Shown here piece after piece: positions 1 to 8,800 of a stretch of DNA of 20,932 bases. Source of the DNA: an uncultured Bacteroidales bacterium (GTDB lineage: Bacteria > Bacteroidota > Bacteroidia > Bacteroidales > Paludibacteraceae). The stretch spans positions 1-20,932 of the forward strand of contig CAMHEP010000013.1 in the NCBI GenBank assembly GCA_946184195.1, written 5' to 3'. A program made the position numbers and the translations under genes. The number at the start of each line of letters is the position of its first letter. The first letter of the stretch is position 1. The notes beneath the pieces were generated by a model that was given only the letters and a program-made list of their open reading frames with translations, was not told the DNA's origin and made no database searches.

Positions 1-499
1 CGTCCTCTCTCTTCTCCCAATCGAAGCCTACATGTGCCACTTTGTCTTGTATACGGTAGGCTTTGACGAGCGAGGGTAGGGACTCGGGAATACCGCTGAG
101 AACGGTCTTGTTCCCTCCCTTCTCCTTGAGCTTCACCTGCTCCCATAGCTTACTTACCTCCTCGGCATTCTGCGCCGCCTCAGTGCCATAGACGTGTGGG
201 TGACGGAAAATCAGTTTGTCACACAGACGATTACAAACATCCGCGATATCAAAACCACCCGTCTCGGAACCTATCTTGGCATAGAAAACGACGTGCAATA
301 GCACATCCCCGAGTTCTTTGCTGATCTCGTTCATGTCCTTGGCTATGATAGCGGAGGCAAGTTCGTAGGTCTCCTCAATGGTGTTTTGTCTCAGACTCTC
401 AAAAGTCTGTTTTCTGTCCCAAGGGCATTTCTCCCTCAGGTCATCCATCACGTTTAGAAGTCTTTCAAACGCGGCAAGTTGCTCGGCTCTAGTGTGCAT
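1..499 (-). CDS. mazG: MazG nucleoside triphosphate pyrophosphohydrolase (3' end cut by window edge)
   Basis: MazG hydrolyses (d)NTPs to NMP and pyrophosphate in the cytoplasm, a house-cleaning role. The 166 visible codons carry the family's metal-binding helices: E42-E43-x-x-E46 (in IEETYEL) and E62-x-x-D65 (in KELGDVL), preceded by the typical CPWDRKQTF segment and followed by RHPHVYG and a second-half WEQVK...SLPSLVKAYRIQDKVAHVGFDW stretch. I place the start at the ATG at 499-497, giving MHTRAEQLAAFERLLNVMDDL. This restores the N-terminal helix seen in MazG proteins; the next ATG (448) would remove it, and an in-frame TGA lies at 520-518. With this start the gene overlaps the 3' end of lpxH by 46 bases. 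About 90-100 residues should lie outside the window, judging from the usual length of about 260 aa. Family assignment is firm; the start is well supported but inferred. Confidence 0.93.
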   Translation of the reverse strand, partial: MHTRAEQLAAFERLLNVMDDLREKCPWDRKQTFESLRQNTIEETYELASAIIAKDMNEISKELGDVLLHVVFYAKIGSETGGFDIADVCNRLCDKLIFRHPHVYGTEAAQNAEEVSKLWEQVKLKEKGGNKTVLSGIPESLPSLVKAYRIQDKVAHVGFDWEKRED

Positions 500-1269
500 A
501 ATTCGATATTTCCTTTCTCATCCATCTTGGCGTAGGTCCATTGTTTGAAGAAATCCCCCAAAATAATCACTCGTGAGTCTTTGCGTATCTGTAGGTCAAG
601 AGCGATATGGCGGTGACCATATATATAGTAGTCCCGATGTGGCCCCTTGTCTTCCATCTCCTTGCTGTACACCACCAACTCTTCCTTATCTTCTCCTTTA
701 TACGGGCATGGGTGCTGCAGCTCCTTGAGTCTGCTCTTGTATGCCCAGTTGTAGCCGATGGCGTTTCCCCATGACGGGGGCATCAAGCGGAAGAGTGCTT
801 GTGCCGTGTGGTTGTGGAAGAAATTCCGTAGGCGGATAAAACGTTTGATTTTGATACGCTGCTTCCAGGGTAGGTTCTCTAGAAAATCTTTGGGAATAAG
901 CCCGTCACCATGAGCCATGTATACGCTTTTCCCATTCAGCTCCATCGTCCGGGCATGTGAATGTACACGCATTCCTGTCATCTCGTGTAATCCGCCGAAA
1001 GTCCAAATGTCATGATTACCTTTGAAGAAATGTACCTCAATACCGCGTTTTTTCATGTGGTTGAGCGTCCGCATAAGGGCTGTGTATTGCCGTTTGGACT
1101 TGTCATGCCACAGATATTCGTACCAAAAGTCGAAGATATCACCCAGTAGAAAAATCTGTGTGGCATCTTTTTTCATCTCGTTAAGGGCTTGGATGAGAAT
1201 CCGCTCATGTTCATACGGGTCCTTAAATACTCTTGTCCCTAAGTGGGCATCGCTCAAAAAGTATATCAT
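454..1269 (-). CDS. lpxH: UDP-2,3-diacylglucosamine diphosphatase (LpxH-type metallophosphoesterase)
   Basis: This 271-aa calcineurin-like phosphoesterase most likely cleaves UDP-2,3-diacylglucosamine to lipid X plus UMP at the inner face of the cytoplasmic membrane, the fourth step of lipid A synthesis. The dinuclear metal site is complete: D7-x-H9 (SDAHLG), G43-D44-x-x-D47 (GDIFDFW), G84-N85-H86-D87, H120-G121-D122 and G218-H219-R220-H221. A basic middle segment (about residues 136-152, WKQRIKIKRFIRLRNFF) fits the membrane-facing cap of LpxH. The length is somewhat above the 240 aa of the E. coli enzyme, as is usual in Bacteroidales. It is the third gene of the minus-strand operon, 47 bases after the sufT-like gene, and its last 46 bases overlap the start of mazG. 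A generic phosphoesterase is the alternative, but the FDFW motif and overall layout favour LpxH. Confidence 0.82.
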   Translation of the reverse strand: MIYFLSDAHLGTRVFKDPYEHERILIQALNEMKKDATQIFLLGDIFDFWYEYLWHDKSKRQYTALMRTLNHMKKRGIEVHFFKGNHDIWTFGGLHEMTGMRVHSHARTMELNGKSVYMAHGDGLIPKDFLENLPWKQRIKIKRFIRLRNFFHNHTAQALFRLMPPSWGNAIGYNWAYKSRLKELQHPCPYKGEDKEELVVYSKEMEDKGPHRDYYIYGHRHIALDLQIRKDSRVIILGDFFKQWTYAKMDEKGNIELCTLEPSNLPRLKDF

Positions 1270-1316
1270 CTTGTCTCAAATTTGTCCATTATACATCGTC
1301 ACTTTGTTGCTCCCTC

Positions 1317-1634
1317 TTACATAAACCCGAGCTCCAACTTTGCTTCTTCGCTCATCATGTCTTTATTCCATTCGGGCTCAAAGACTATATGTACGTTTAC
1401 GTCCTTTACGCCGTCCACCGAACCTACCTTCTGACGTATGTCTTCTACTAGGAAATCTGCTGCAGGACAATTGGGAGCCGTCAGGGTCATATCGATGTTG
1501 CATACGCCGTCATCGGCAAAATCAATCTTATAGATGAGCCCAAGGTCATAAATATTGACAGGTATCTCAGGATCAAAAACGGTCTTGAGCATCCGCAATA
1601 CCGCTTCTTCTTTCTCTAAAAACTCGTTTACCAT
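1317..1634 (-). CDS. SufT-like Fe-S cluster assembly factor (MIP18/DUF59 family)
   Basis: A 105-aa single-domain protein of the MIP18/DUF59 family, which helps to assemble or deliver iron-sulfur clusters in the cytoplasm (SufT and PaaD relatives). Visible hallmarks are DPEIPVN (21-27) followed by IYDLGLIY, the TLTAPNCP segment with the family's conserved cysteine at C56, and a C-terminal FEPEWNKDMMSEEAKLELG tail typical of the bacterial SUF-associated branch. It starts one base after the stop of the SulP gene (TAA-G-ATG), so translation is probably coupled. No suf genes are visible beside it. The family is clear; the exact client protein is not predictable from sequence. Confidence 0.88.
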   Translation of the reverse strand: MVNEFLEKEEAVLRMLKTVFDPEIPVNIYDLGLIYKIDFADDGVCNIDMTLTAPNCPAADFLVEDIRQKVGSVDGVKDVNVHIVFEPEWNKDMMSEEAKLELGFM

Positions 1635-1635
1635 C

Positions 1636-3369
1636 TTATTTCTCCTCTGCTATCACTTTAGCACGTTGTAGGGCTACGTTGATATTCGGACATATATTCT
1701 CCTCGCCCAGCATCTCTCCGAATCCATGGTGCATAAGGCTTGAACGAACATTTTCCCTGACGCCGGATAGGACAACTGCGGTGCCGGCTTTCTTGCTCCT
1801 GACGCATAATAACTCTAGGTTGTGCATACCCGTGGCGTCCACAAACGGCACCTTGCGCATTCGTATCACGCGTACTTTAGCGGGTTTGCCTACCCATTTC
1901 ACCATATCGTCGAATTTATTGGCCACACCGAAGAAATATGGACCGTCTATCTCGTATACTTCCACTCCGTCAGGGATGGCTAGACGTTCTTCATGCAAGG
2001 TCATATCCGATTCTCCCGACGGATCTATCTCGTTGCGGAAGACACTGATATTGGTACTCTCGCTGATACGGCGTAGGAACATCACAACGGCAAGCAGCAT
2101 ACCTACCTCAATAGCTATAGTCAAGTCGAAAACAACCGTTAGTACAAAAGTGACGCCCATTACGGCAAAATCCGACTTGGGATCTTTTATCATCGCAACA
2201 ATGGTGCGCCAGCCGGACATGTTATATGCTACCATCACCAGCACCGCTGCCAAACACGGCATAGGAATCAATCCTACCAAATCTCCAAATAGAAGCAGTA
2301 CCAGTAGGAGCACAACTGCATGTACCAGTCCGGCCACCGGCGTACGACCTCCGTTATTGATGTTAGCCATCGTGCGGGCTATCGCTCCCGTCGCGGGTAT
2401 GCCGCCGAAGAAGGGAACAACTAGGTTGGCTACGCCCTGACCGATAAGCTCGCTGTTGGAATCATGCTTGTCGCCTATCACACCATCGGCCACCATCGCA
2501 CTCAGTAGCGATTCAATAGCACCTAACATCGCGATGGTGAAGGCACTCGGGAATAACTCTTGCACCAATTGGAAGAAAGTCTGCCCGGGCTCTAACTCCA
2601 ACGAGGGAGCATGGGGAGCCGGCAAGCCGTGTGGCAACTCGTATAAATCGCCGATGGTCGATACCGAGTTCACTCCGGCAAACTTATGCAGCAGCCAATA
2701 TACAAAGGTCGCTCCGACAATGGCGACCAACGAACCGGGTATCTTGGTGCTTATCTTGGGTGTATATATAATAAGGAGTAGACTCCCCAAAGCGATGCCG
2801 GCGGACCACCAGTCTATCTGACGCATGTTTTGGAAGTAGTATATCCATTTGTCGATGAAGTTAGCAGGCATATCCATCAGTTTCAGACCGAAGAAATCAT
2901 TCACCTGCGTGGATAGTATTGTCAAGGCAATTCCTGCCGTAAAACCGACAATGACAGGGTAGGGCACAAAGCGTATCACCGAGCCTAACCTGAGTAACCC
3001 CATAGCTATTAGTAATATGCCCGCCATGATGGTAGCTACCATCAGTCCCGACAGTCCGAATTGTTGGATAATACCGTATACAATGACGATGAACGCACCC
3101 GTCGGACCGCCTATCTGTACCCTGCTGCCACCTAACAACGAAATCAAAAAGCCTGCTACTATAGCGGTAACTAAGCCCTCCGTCGGACCAACTCCCGACG
3201 ATATACCGAACGCTATGGCCAGCGGAATAGCCACTATTCCTACTATCACACCTGCCATCGCATCGGTTCCTAACTTCTGACGGTTATAGCCGCGCATAGC
3301 CGAGAGTATCTTCGGCTGATAAATCTCCTTCCATGAGATTTTCTGTAACTTCTCTTTTTCCATTTTCAT
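1636..3369 (-). CDS. SulP family inorganic anion permease with C-terminal STAS domain
   Basis: A 577-aa inner-membrane transporter of the SulP (SLC26-like) family, importing sulfate, bicarbonate or a related anion. The N-terminal three quarters form the hydrophobic transport domain with the GPTGAFIVIVYGI signature and many membrane spans. A STAS domain follows from roughly residue 460, with VEVYEIDGPYFFG, a conserved VDATGMHNLELL turn (D511) and a final amphipathic helix. I chose the ATG at 3369. A TTG 15 bases upstream (3384) is open in the same frame but lies inside the predicted promoter -7 element, so it cannot be on the transcript if that promoter is right; the ATG at 3363 is a further alternative. 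It is the first gene of a four-gene operon with the sufT-like gene, lpxH and mazG. Substrate cannot be told from sequence. Confidence 0.9.
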   Translation of the reverse strand: MKMEKEKLQKISWKEIYQPKILSAMRGYNRQKLGTDAMAGVIVGIVAIPLAIAFGISSGVGPTEGLVTAIVAGFLISLLGGSRVQIGGPTGAFIVIVYGIIQQFGLSGLMVATIMAGILLIAMGLLRLGSVIRFVPYPVIVGFTAGIALTILSTQVNDFFGLKLMDMPANFIDKWIYYFQNMRQIDWWSAGIALGSLLLIIYTPKISTKIPGSLVAIVGATFVYWLLHKFAGVNSVSTIGDLYELPHGLPAPHAPSLELEPGQTFFQLVQELFPSAFTIAMLGAIESLLSAMVADGVIGDKHDSNSELIGQGVANLVVPFFGGIPATGAIARTMANINNGGRTPVAGLVHAVVLLLVLLLFGDLVGLIPMPCLAAVLVMVAYNMSGWRTIVAMIKDPKSDFAVMGVTFVLTVVFDLTIAIEVGMLLAVVMFLRRISESTNISVFRNEIDPSGESDMTLHEERLAIPDGVEVYEIDGPYFFGVANKFDDMVKWVGKPAKVRVIRMRKVPFVDATGMHNLELLCVRSKKAGTAVVLSGVRENVRSSLMHHGFGEMLGEENICPNINVALQRAKVIAEEK

Positions 3370-3381
3370 CTTAAACGCCTG

Positions 3382-3413
3382 CAAAATTAGTGTTTTTTCG
3401 TGACATACGCAAA
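3382..3413 (-). promoter_or_regulatory. Bacteroidota-type promoter of the SulP-sufT-lpxH-mazG operon
   Basis: Reading the minus strand, a -33 TTTG (3413-3410) is followed after 20 bases by a -7 TAATTTTG (3389-3382), a full match to the Bacteroidota vegetative consensus TTTG-(19-21)-TAnnTTTG. Transcription should begin about 4-7 bases further on, near 3378-3375, leaving only some 6-9 bases before the ATG at 3369. Confidence 0.72.
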
Positions 3414-3434
3414 TATTTCTCTCTTTTCTGCCAT

Positions 3435-3466
3435 TTTGTCAGTATTTTCTGCTTGGCATAATTTTG
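3435..3466 (+). promoter_or_regulatory. Bacteroidota-type promoter of htpG
   Basis: A -33 TTTG (3435-3438), a 20-base spacer and a -7 TAATTTTG (3459-3466) match the Bacteroidota vegetative consensus exactly. Transcription would start near 3471, giving a leader of close to 90 bases before the htpG ATG. It sits back to back with the SulP-operon promoter; the two -33 boxes are about 20 bases apart. Confidence 0.72.
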
Positions 3467-3484
3467 GTATCTTTCCTATTGCTC

Positions 3485-3524
3485 CGCACTCGTTGAGTCT
3501 GTGCGTACTCCGGGTATTGTGAGT
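3485..3524 (+). other. Small inverted repeats in the htpG leader
   Basis: The predicted 5' untranslated leader carries alternating ACTC/GAGT words: ACTC 3488-3491, GAGT 3495-3498, ACTC 3507-3510 and GAGT 3521-3524. There is also CGCAC 3485-3489 pairing with GTGCG 3501-3505. Neighbouring words can pair in mutually exclusive ways. The arms are only 4-5 bp, so a structural role is uncertain. The first part (GCACTC...GAGT) faintly resembles a CIRCE heat-shock operator, but spacing and arm length do not match. Confidence 0.3.
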
Positions 3525-3559
3525 TCAATGCGATTATTAACCATTTATAAGATACAACT

Positions 3560-5569
3560 ATGACAAAAGGTAATATCGGGGTAACATCGAATAATATCTT
3601 CCCCGTCATCAAGAAATTTCTCTATTCCGACCACGAGATTTTCCTGCGCGAACTGATCTCTAACGCGGTCGATGCAACACAAAAACTCAAAACACTCTCT
3701 TCCGTAGGCGAGGCTAAAGGTGACCTTGGCGACTTGCGCGTTCGGGTCACTATTGACAAGAAGAAAAAAACACTCACCGTCTCTGACCATGGTGTGGGTA
3801 TGACCGCCGACGAGGTAGACCGTTATATCAACCAGATTGCCTTCTCGGGAGCGGAGGAGTTCGTGAATAAATATAAGGATAAAGCAGAAGCTATCATCGG
3901 TCACTTTGGCTTAGGTTTCTATAGTGCGTTTATGGTATCGGATAAAGTGGAAATCTTCAGCCAAAGTTACCTGCCGGATACGAAAGCTGTCCATTGGTCA
4001 TGCTCGGGGGATCCTGAGTTTACGATGGAGGATACCCTCAAGGCGGAGCGTGGAACGGATATTGTACTTCATATCAATGAGGAATTTGCGCAGTATCTGG
4101 AGGACGCTACGGTGGAGGGATTGCTACGTAAATACTGCAAGTTCCTGCCTGTTGAGATTGCCTTCGGTAAGAAGAAAGAGTGGAAAGACGGCAAGGAGGT
4201 GGAGCTGGACGAGGAGAATATCATCAACGATATCAATCCCGCTTGGACGCGTAAGCCTGCGGACCTCAAGGAGGAGGATTACAAAAACTTCTACCACGAG
4301 CTCTATCCCAACCAGTTTGACGAGCCCCTCTTCCATATCCATCTCAATGTGGACTACCCCTTCCACCTCACGGGCATCCTGTATTTCCCGAAGATTAAGA
4401 ATAACCTCGACATCCACCGCAATAAGATTCAGTTGTACTGCAATCAGGTATTTGTGACCGACGAAGTGGAGAATATCGTGCCTGAATATCTGACTCTTTT
4501 GCATGGTGTGATCGACTCACCGGATATCCCGCTTAATGTATCGCGATCCTACCTCCAGTCGGATAATAATGTCAAGAAGATTTCGTCTCATATCACTAAG
4601 AAAGTGGCTGACAAATTGGCAGAGATGTATCGCAATGACCGAGAGGACTTCTGCAGTAAGTGGGATGATATCAAACTCTTTATTCAGTTTGGTATGCTCT
4701 CCGACGAGAAATTCTACGACCGTGCTATCTCTTTTGCACTCCTTAAGAACCTTTCCGGCGAATATTTTACGCTGGATGAATATAAGGCTAAAGTCAAAGA
4801 TTCTCAGACGGATAAGGATGGTAACCTCGTCCTCCTTTATGCACAGAATGCTGATGCGTCCTATACCTACATTGAGCGTGCAAAAGCCAAAGGTTATGAT
4901 GTCCTCCTTATGGATGGCGAATTGGATGTACATGCTATGTCGCAACTGGAGCAGAAAGCTGAGTTGGCATCTTCCGACAATAAGGAAACTTCACCTAAAT
5001 CGCTACGCTTTGTGCGGGTAGACTCCGATGTGATTGAGAATATCATCCGCAAGGAAGATACAGCGAAAGACTCCTATTCTGACGAACAGAAGGAGGGTGT
5101 TCGCAAGGCCTTTGAACCTTTCTTGCCGAATGCACAGCAGTACTTCGTCTCCTTCGAGGCGGCAGCTGCCGATGCACTACCTGTTTTCCTCACGCAGAAC
5201 GAGTTTATGCGTCGTATGAAAGAGATGTCTGCGCACCAGCAAGGTATGTCCTTCTATGGACAAATGCCCGATCAGTACAACTTGGTGATTAATACTTCGC
5301 ATCCGCTCATTCAGGACCTCTTCTCCAAACTCACTGAGTCACAAGTCGAAGAACCCGCTCCCGCTAAGGATGCCGCTTCTGACTCTTCCGAGGCTTCCGA
5401 ATCCTCTAATTCCTCCCCGAAGGAAACTGTTCTTAAGACTATCTATACTCTCTCCGGCGAAGAGGAACGACTCAAACAACTGATTGACATTGCCCTGCTG
5501 GCATCCGGTAAACTCACCGGCGAACCTCTTGCGAAGTTCGTTTCCCGCTCGGTCGACTTGCTCGCTTAA
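3560..5569 (+). CDS. htpG: Molecular chaperone HtpG (bacterial Hsp90)
   Basis: A 669-aa Hsp90, an ATP-driven cytoplasmic dimeric chaperone. The N-terminal GHKL ATPase domain shows the catalytic and Mg-binding residues in ELISNAVDA (E31, N35), the nucleotide motif SDHGVGM (D76, G80) and the lid motif GHFGLGFYS (114-122). Conserved middle-domain segments follow, including VSRSYLQSD, and then the dimerisation domain. Just before the last conserved helices there is a Ser/Glu/Ala-rich, probably disordered insertion (about residues 596-622) absent from E. coli HtpG. It ends in LIDIALLASGKLTGEPLAKFV. Position 77 is His where E. coli has Asn; Bacteroidetes homologues also vary there, so I do not read it as a defect. 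It is monocistronic: own promoter upstream, terminator downstream. Confidence 0.97.
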   Translation: MTKGNIGVTSNNIFPVIKKFLYSDHEIFLRELISNAVDATQKLKTLSSVGEAKGDLGDLRVRVTIDKKKKTLTVSDHGVGMTADEVDRYINQIAFSGAEEFVNKYKDKAEAIIGHFGLGFYSAFMVSDKVEIFSQSYLPDTKAVHWSCSGDPEFTMEDTLKAERGTDIVLHINEEFAQYLEDATVEGLLRKYCKFLPVEIAFGKKKEWKDGKEVELDEENIINDINPAWTRKPADLKEEDYKNFYHELYPNQFDEPLFHIHLNVDYPFHLTGILYFPKIKNNLDIHRNKIQLYCNQVFVTDEVENIVPEYLTLLHGVIDSPDIPLNVSRSYLQSDNNVKKISSHITKKVADKLAEMYRNDREDFCSKWDDIKLFIQFGMLSDEKFYDRAISFALLKNLSGEYFTLDEYKAKVKDSQTDKDGNLVLLYAQNADASYTYIERAKAKGYDVLLMDGELDVHAMSQLEQKAELASSDNKETSPKSLRFVRVDSDVIENIIRKEDTAKDSYSDEQKEGVRKAFEPFLPNAQQYFVSFEAAAADALPVFLTQNEFMRRMKEMSAHQQGMSFYGQMPDQYNLVINTSHPLIQDLFSKLTESQVEEPAPAKDAASDSSEASESSNSSPKETVLKTIYTLSGEEERLKQLIDIALLASGKLTGEPLAKFVSRSVDLLA

Positions 5570-5590
5570 AGCGGTCTGTTGGAATAAATG

Positions 5591-5625
5591 AAGCGGCAGC
5601 ATCTACTTGGTGTTGCCGCTTTTTT
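5591..5625 (+). terminator. Rho-independent terminator after htpG
   Basis: AAGCGGCA (5591-5598) pairs perfectly with TGCCGCTT (5614-5621). The stem extends by about three more pairs, including one G-U, around a loop of about nine bases, and is followed by a T run. It begins 22 bases after the htpG stop codon. Confidence 0.9.
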
Positions 5626-5875
5626 ATGTGTCTTATCCTTAAATTAGATTCCCTTTCTGCCTACTGCAATTATATGTAAATCTTATGTGATTATATCAAT
5701 TTGCCGTATTTTTTGTCGAAAAACATTCTTTTTTTATTGAAAAAGTGAAATTTTCTGTGCAAAATGTTGTGTGTTTCAAAAAAAAGTCGTAATTTTGCCT
5801 GAATTTTCGCGTACGTATACGCATAATTATTCAATTGTTGTATAATAAAATGAATATAATAAACGATTTTAAGAT
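5626..5875. other. AT-rich intergenic region upstream of the first T9SS protein
   Basis: No gene is seen in these 250 bases (306 bases in all between htpG and the next start, counting the terminator). The stretch is strongly AT-rich with runs of T6 (5709-5714), T7 (5729-5735) and A8 (5778-5785). It contains the promoter of the downstream gene and, just past the predicted transcription start, a short hairpin: GCGTA 5809-5813 with TACGC 5818-5822 and a 4-base loop. A minus-strand open frame here runs into the signal-peptide codons and has no recognisable protein character. Confidence 0.6.
5766..5797 (+). promoter_or_regulatory. Bacteroidota-type promoter of the 1204-aa T9SS protein
   Basis: The -7 element TAATTTTG (5790-5797) is a full match. 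The -33 box is GTTG (5766-5769), one mismatch from TTTG, at a 20-base spacing. The spacer contains an A8 run. Predicted start of transcription is near 5802-5804, giving a leader of about 70 bases. Confidence 0.62.
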
Positions 5876-8800
5876 ATGAAGAAGATTTACACATTTGTTT
5901 TCTCTTTGGTATTAAGTTTCCTATCTTCCGCACTCTCTGCCCAAGCTGTGTCTTTGCCTTATCAGATGAATTTTGAGGCAAATGAATCGGCTGAACTTGC
6001 TAATTGGGTTCTCAACCCGGGTGCTACAGCTGAGATGAAGACAAGGGATAGATGGGTGGTAGGTTCCTCGGTGCATAGTGCCGGTAGGCAGGCATTGTAT
6101 ATATCGGTGAATGGACAGGACGCTCGTTTTGATACTATCCCTAATGTGCAATTTGCTTTCCGTCAAATTCTGCTCCCGCTTGGTCAGTATGACTTGTCGT
6201 TTGATTGGATGTGTGAGGGTTCGGATGTATCATCTCTGTATGTCGGCTTTACCGATTTTTCCGGTGTTATCTTTCAAGCTCGTGATTTGGTGGGAGCACT
6301 CACACAAGTCGTTCGTGCTCGTATGTTGAGTTCTTTCTCGGGATTGAATGGTGTTAATACTTGGCAAAATGCATCGTTGAAAGTTCAGTCGGATGGTGTT
6401 ACTGTTCAGACTCTTGTATTTGCATGGGTAAGTAATAATACGACAGCATCCACTAATATTAGTGCTTGTATTGATAATATTGTTATTACCAATGCCAATT
6501 GTAAGCGTCCTACGGATATTGTGGCTGTGGTCGAGTCATGTGATACGGTTCGTGTATCATGGACAGGAACGTCCAGCAAGTACGAATTTGAACATCGGGC
6601 TGCGGGGGCTTCTTCATGGGTGACTAAACGTGATATCCCTGCTAATGGAACACAAGGAACTGTGGTCTTGACGAATATGTCTGAGGGTAGCTATGATTTC
6701 CGTGTTCGTGGTATTTGTTCGCCTGATACCAGCGCATGGACGTATCTTTCTGGTTTTGTGGTTTTTTGTCCGGAGACACATTGCGTGAACTTTACTGATC
6801 TTACCGCTCCTACGGTAACTTGTACATACGGTACTACTACCTATACTTCAGGTTATTATAACGATCCTAATAACCGTAATCACGCTTATGATCATGTCGG
6901 TGTGATTGATTTTGGACCGGACCAGATTGAGTCACGTCATACTGTAAACTGGGATAAAACGGCCACCGATCCTCGTACTGGTGGGCGATTGCCTCTAATT
7001 CCGTCAGGAGGATATGCTTCTGTACGTTTGGGTAACTGGGAATATGGGAACGGAGCAGAATCAATCACCTATGATTATGTGGTGGATGAGACATCAGCGG
7101 TATTATTACTACAGTATGCGGTCGTACTGGAATATCCTACCGGTCATGACGATGAGGAAATGCCTCGTTTCGTGTTGGAGATATTGGATGAAAACGGTAA
7201 CTTACTGGATCCAACGTGCGGTGTACGCAATTTCTTTGCCAAAGAAGCTGATGGAGTGAATTGGTTCAGTTATAATCCATCGTCTTCATCCTATTCTTCA
7301 TACTACGATCAAGTGGTATATAAACCATGGACAACTGTTGGACTGAATTTACTCCAACTGGGTATAAATGAAGGTGACCATATCAAGGTACGTTTGACAA
7401 CTTATGATTGTTTCCTTTCCGGTCACTACGGTTATGCCTATTTCACACTCGATTGTGCAAAGGCTACTATTGAAACGGCTTCTTGCGCTAAAGATGCTTC
7501 CATGGTAATGACACTTGTGGCTCCTGAGGGCTTTAATTATCAGTGGTATGATGAGCACGACAATGCTCTCGTTGGTGAGACAACACGTACTTATCTGCCT
7601 AAGGATGACCATACATACCGCTGCAAACTAACTTCTACGGAGGAGTCTTCTTGTTATTTCTATTTGGAGTCAAGGTGCTATCCGCGTATCCCAATGCCAG
7701 ATTTTATTCCTACGTATGCAGCTGCTGATTGCCATAACCGCATGGAGATGGTGAATACCAGTTTTGTACGTGTTTACCAACCGGATGGTATGGTAGACCT
7801 TGCGGAGGCTTGCGATTCTTACTATTGGGAAACATGGGGAACGACGGCCTCCGGAGAAATCTTCCAGCTTCAAACGAGTGACCATGTCTCGCCGGTGTTC
7901 GATTATCCGGAAGAAGGTGGTGATTTCTTTGTCAAACTGACGGCTTACCTTAGCGGTACTTGTGTGGAGGATACTATGATCAGTATTCATGTTGACCCCA
8001 TTCAGTCGTATGACATAGAGAAGGATACTGTTCTTTGTCGCCCTCTCAACCAACCTACCTTCCGTTTGGAATTGGATGGTGTCGTGATTAGTGAGTCTGG
8101 TAAATATCCTATCACTTACAAAACTCGTCAGGGATGCGATAGTATCATAACGTGGAACGTCACGATTAACCAATCTATTCAAATCCAATTGGATGATACC
8201 GTACTCTGTTATGGTGACTCAATCGGTCACGAAGGTGTGTTTATCGGCCCTAATAGCGGACCTCTTTATACCTCTGGTATGTGGATATGGAATCATATGT
8301 CTACCGTCTCGGGATGTGATAGTGTCGTTATGCAGATGGTTGATCTCAAGGCACCTATTGAACCTCAGATTACATGTAAAGGGACATCCCTTGACATGCC
8401 TTTCCATCGTGTGGACCTTGAGCCGGGGGAGACTATGGTAAACCTTTCCTTGAGCGGCTCCGGCTATGACCGGTATACAATCTCTTATATTGGAGGCAAT
8501 GGACAATATGTGGAGGAACAGCATCCTGCTTCGGACCATACAATCAATAATTTGGCAATCAATGAGTACATCTTCTCTTTCCGTAACAACGGTGGTTGCG
8601 AATTTATCGACACTGTCCTCGTTGGTGGCGATACAGTCTGTGTAGACGAGATTCTTCCTTCTGCTCAGATTCAATGCGATTGCGGAACGGCTGTTCTTTG
8701 GATACCGTATGAGAAATGTCGCCCATACAACAAGGCACGTATTGACCATGCGTCAATCAAGTTCGCTGCGGCTGACGTAGTCGCTCAAGGCTTTAAAGAT

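Noticed and set aside
1270..1316. TATAAT-like sequence on the minus strand before lpxH (1293-1288)
   Set aside because: Bacteroidota vegetative promoters use TAnnTTTG, and no such element with a -33 box is present; the gap is short enough for an operon.
1022..1537. Plus-strand open frames opposite lpxH and the SufT-like gene
   Set aside because: Antisense to well-recognised conserved genes, with low-complexity translations and no family resemblance.
3370..3384. TTG start for the SulP permease at 3384, adding five residues
   Set aside because: It lies within the predicted -7 promoter element, and an ATG follows at 3369; the extra residues add nothing recognisable.
3485..3498. CIRCE operator for HrcA upstream of htpG
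   Set aside because: Only partial arm words are present and the spacer is three bases, not nine.
3924..5219. Plus-strand alternative frames within htpG
   Set aside because: Arginine- and serine-rich shadow translations of a conserved chaperone gene.
5691..5981. Minus-strand open frame of 96 codons across the AT-rich gap
   Set aside because: Lysine- and phenylalanine-rich translation of AT-rich DNA; it overlaps the promoter and signal-peptide codons of the plus-strand gene and resembles nothing known.
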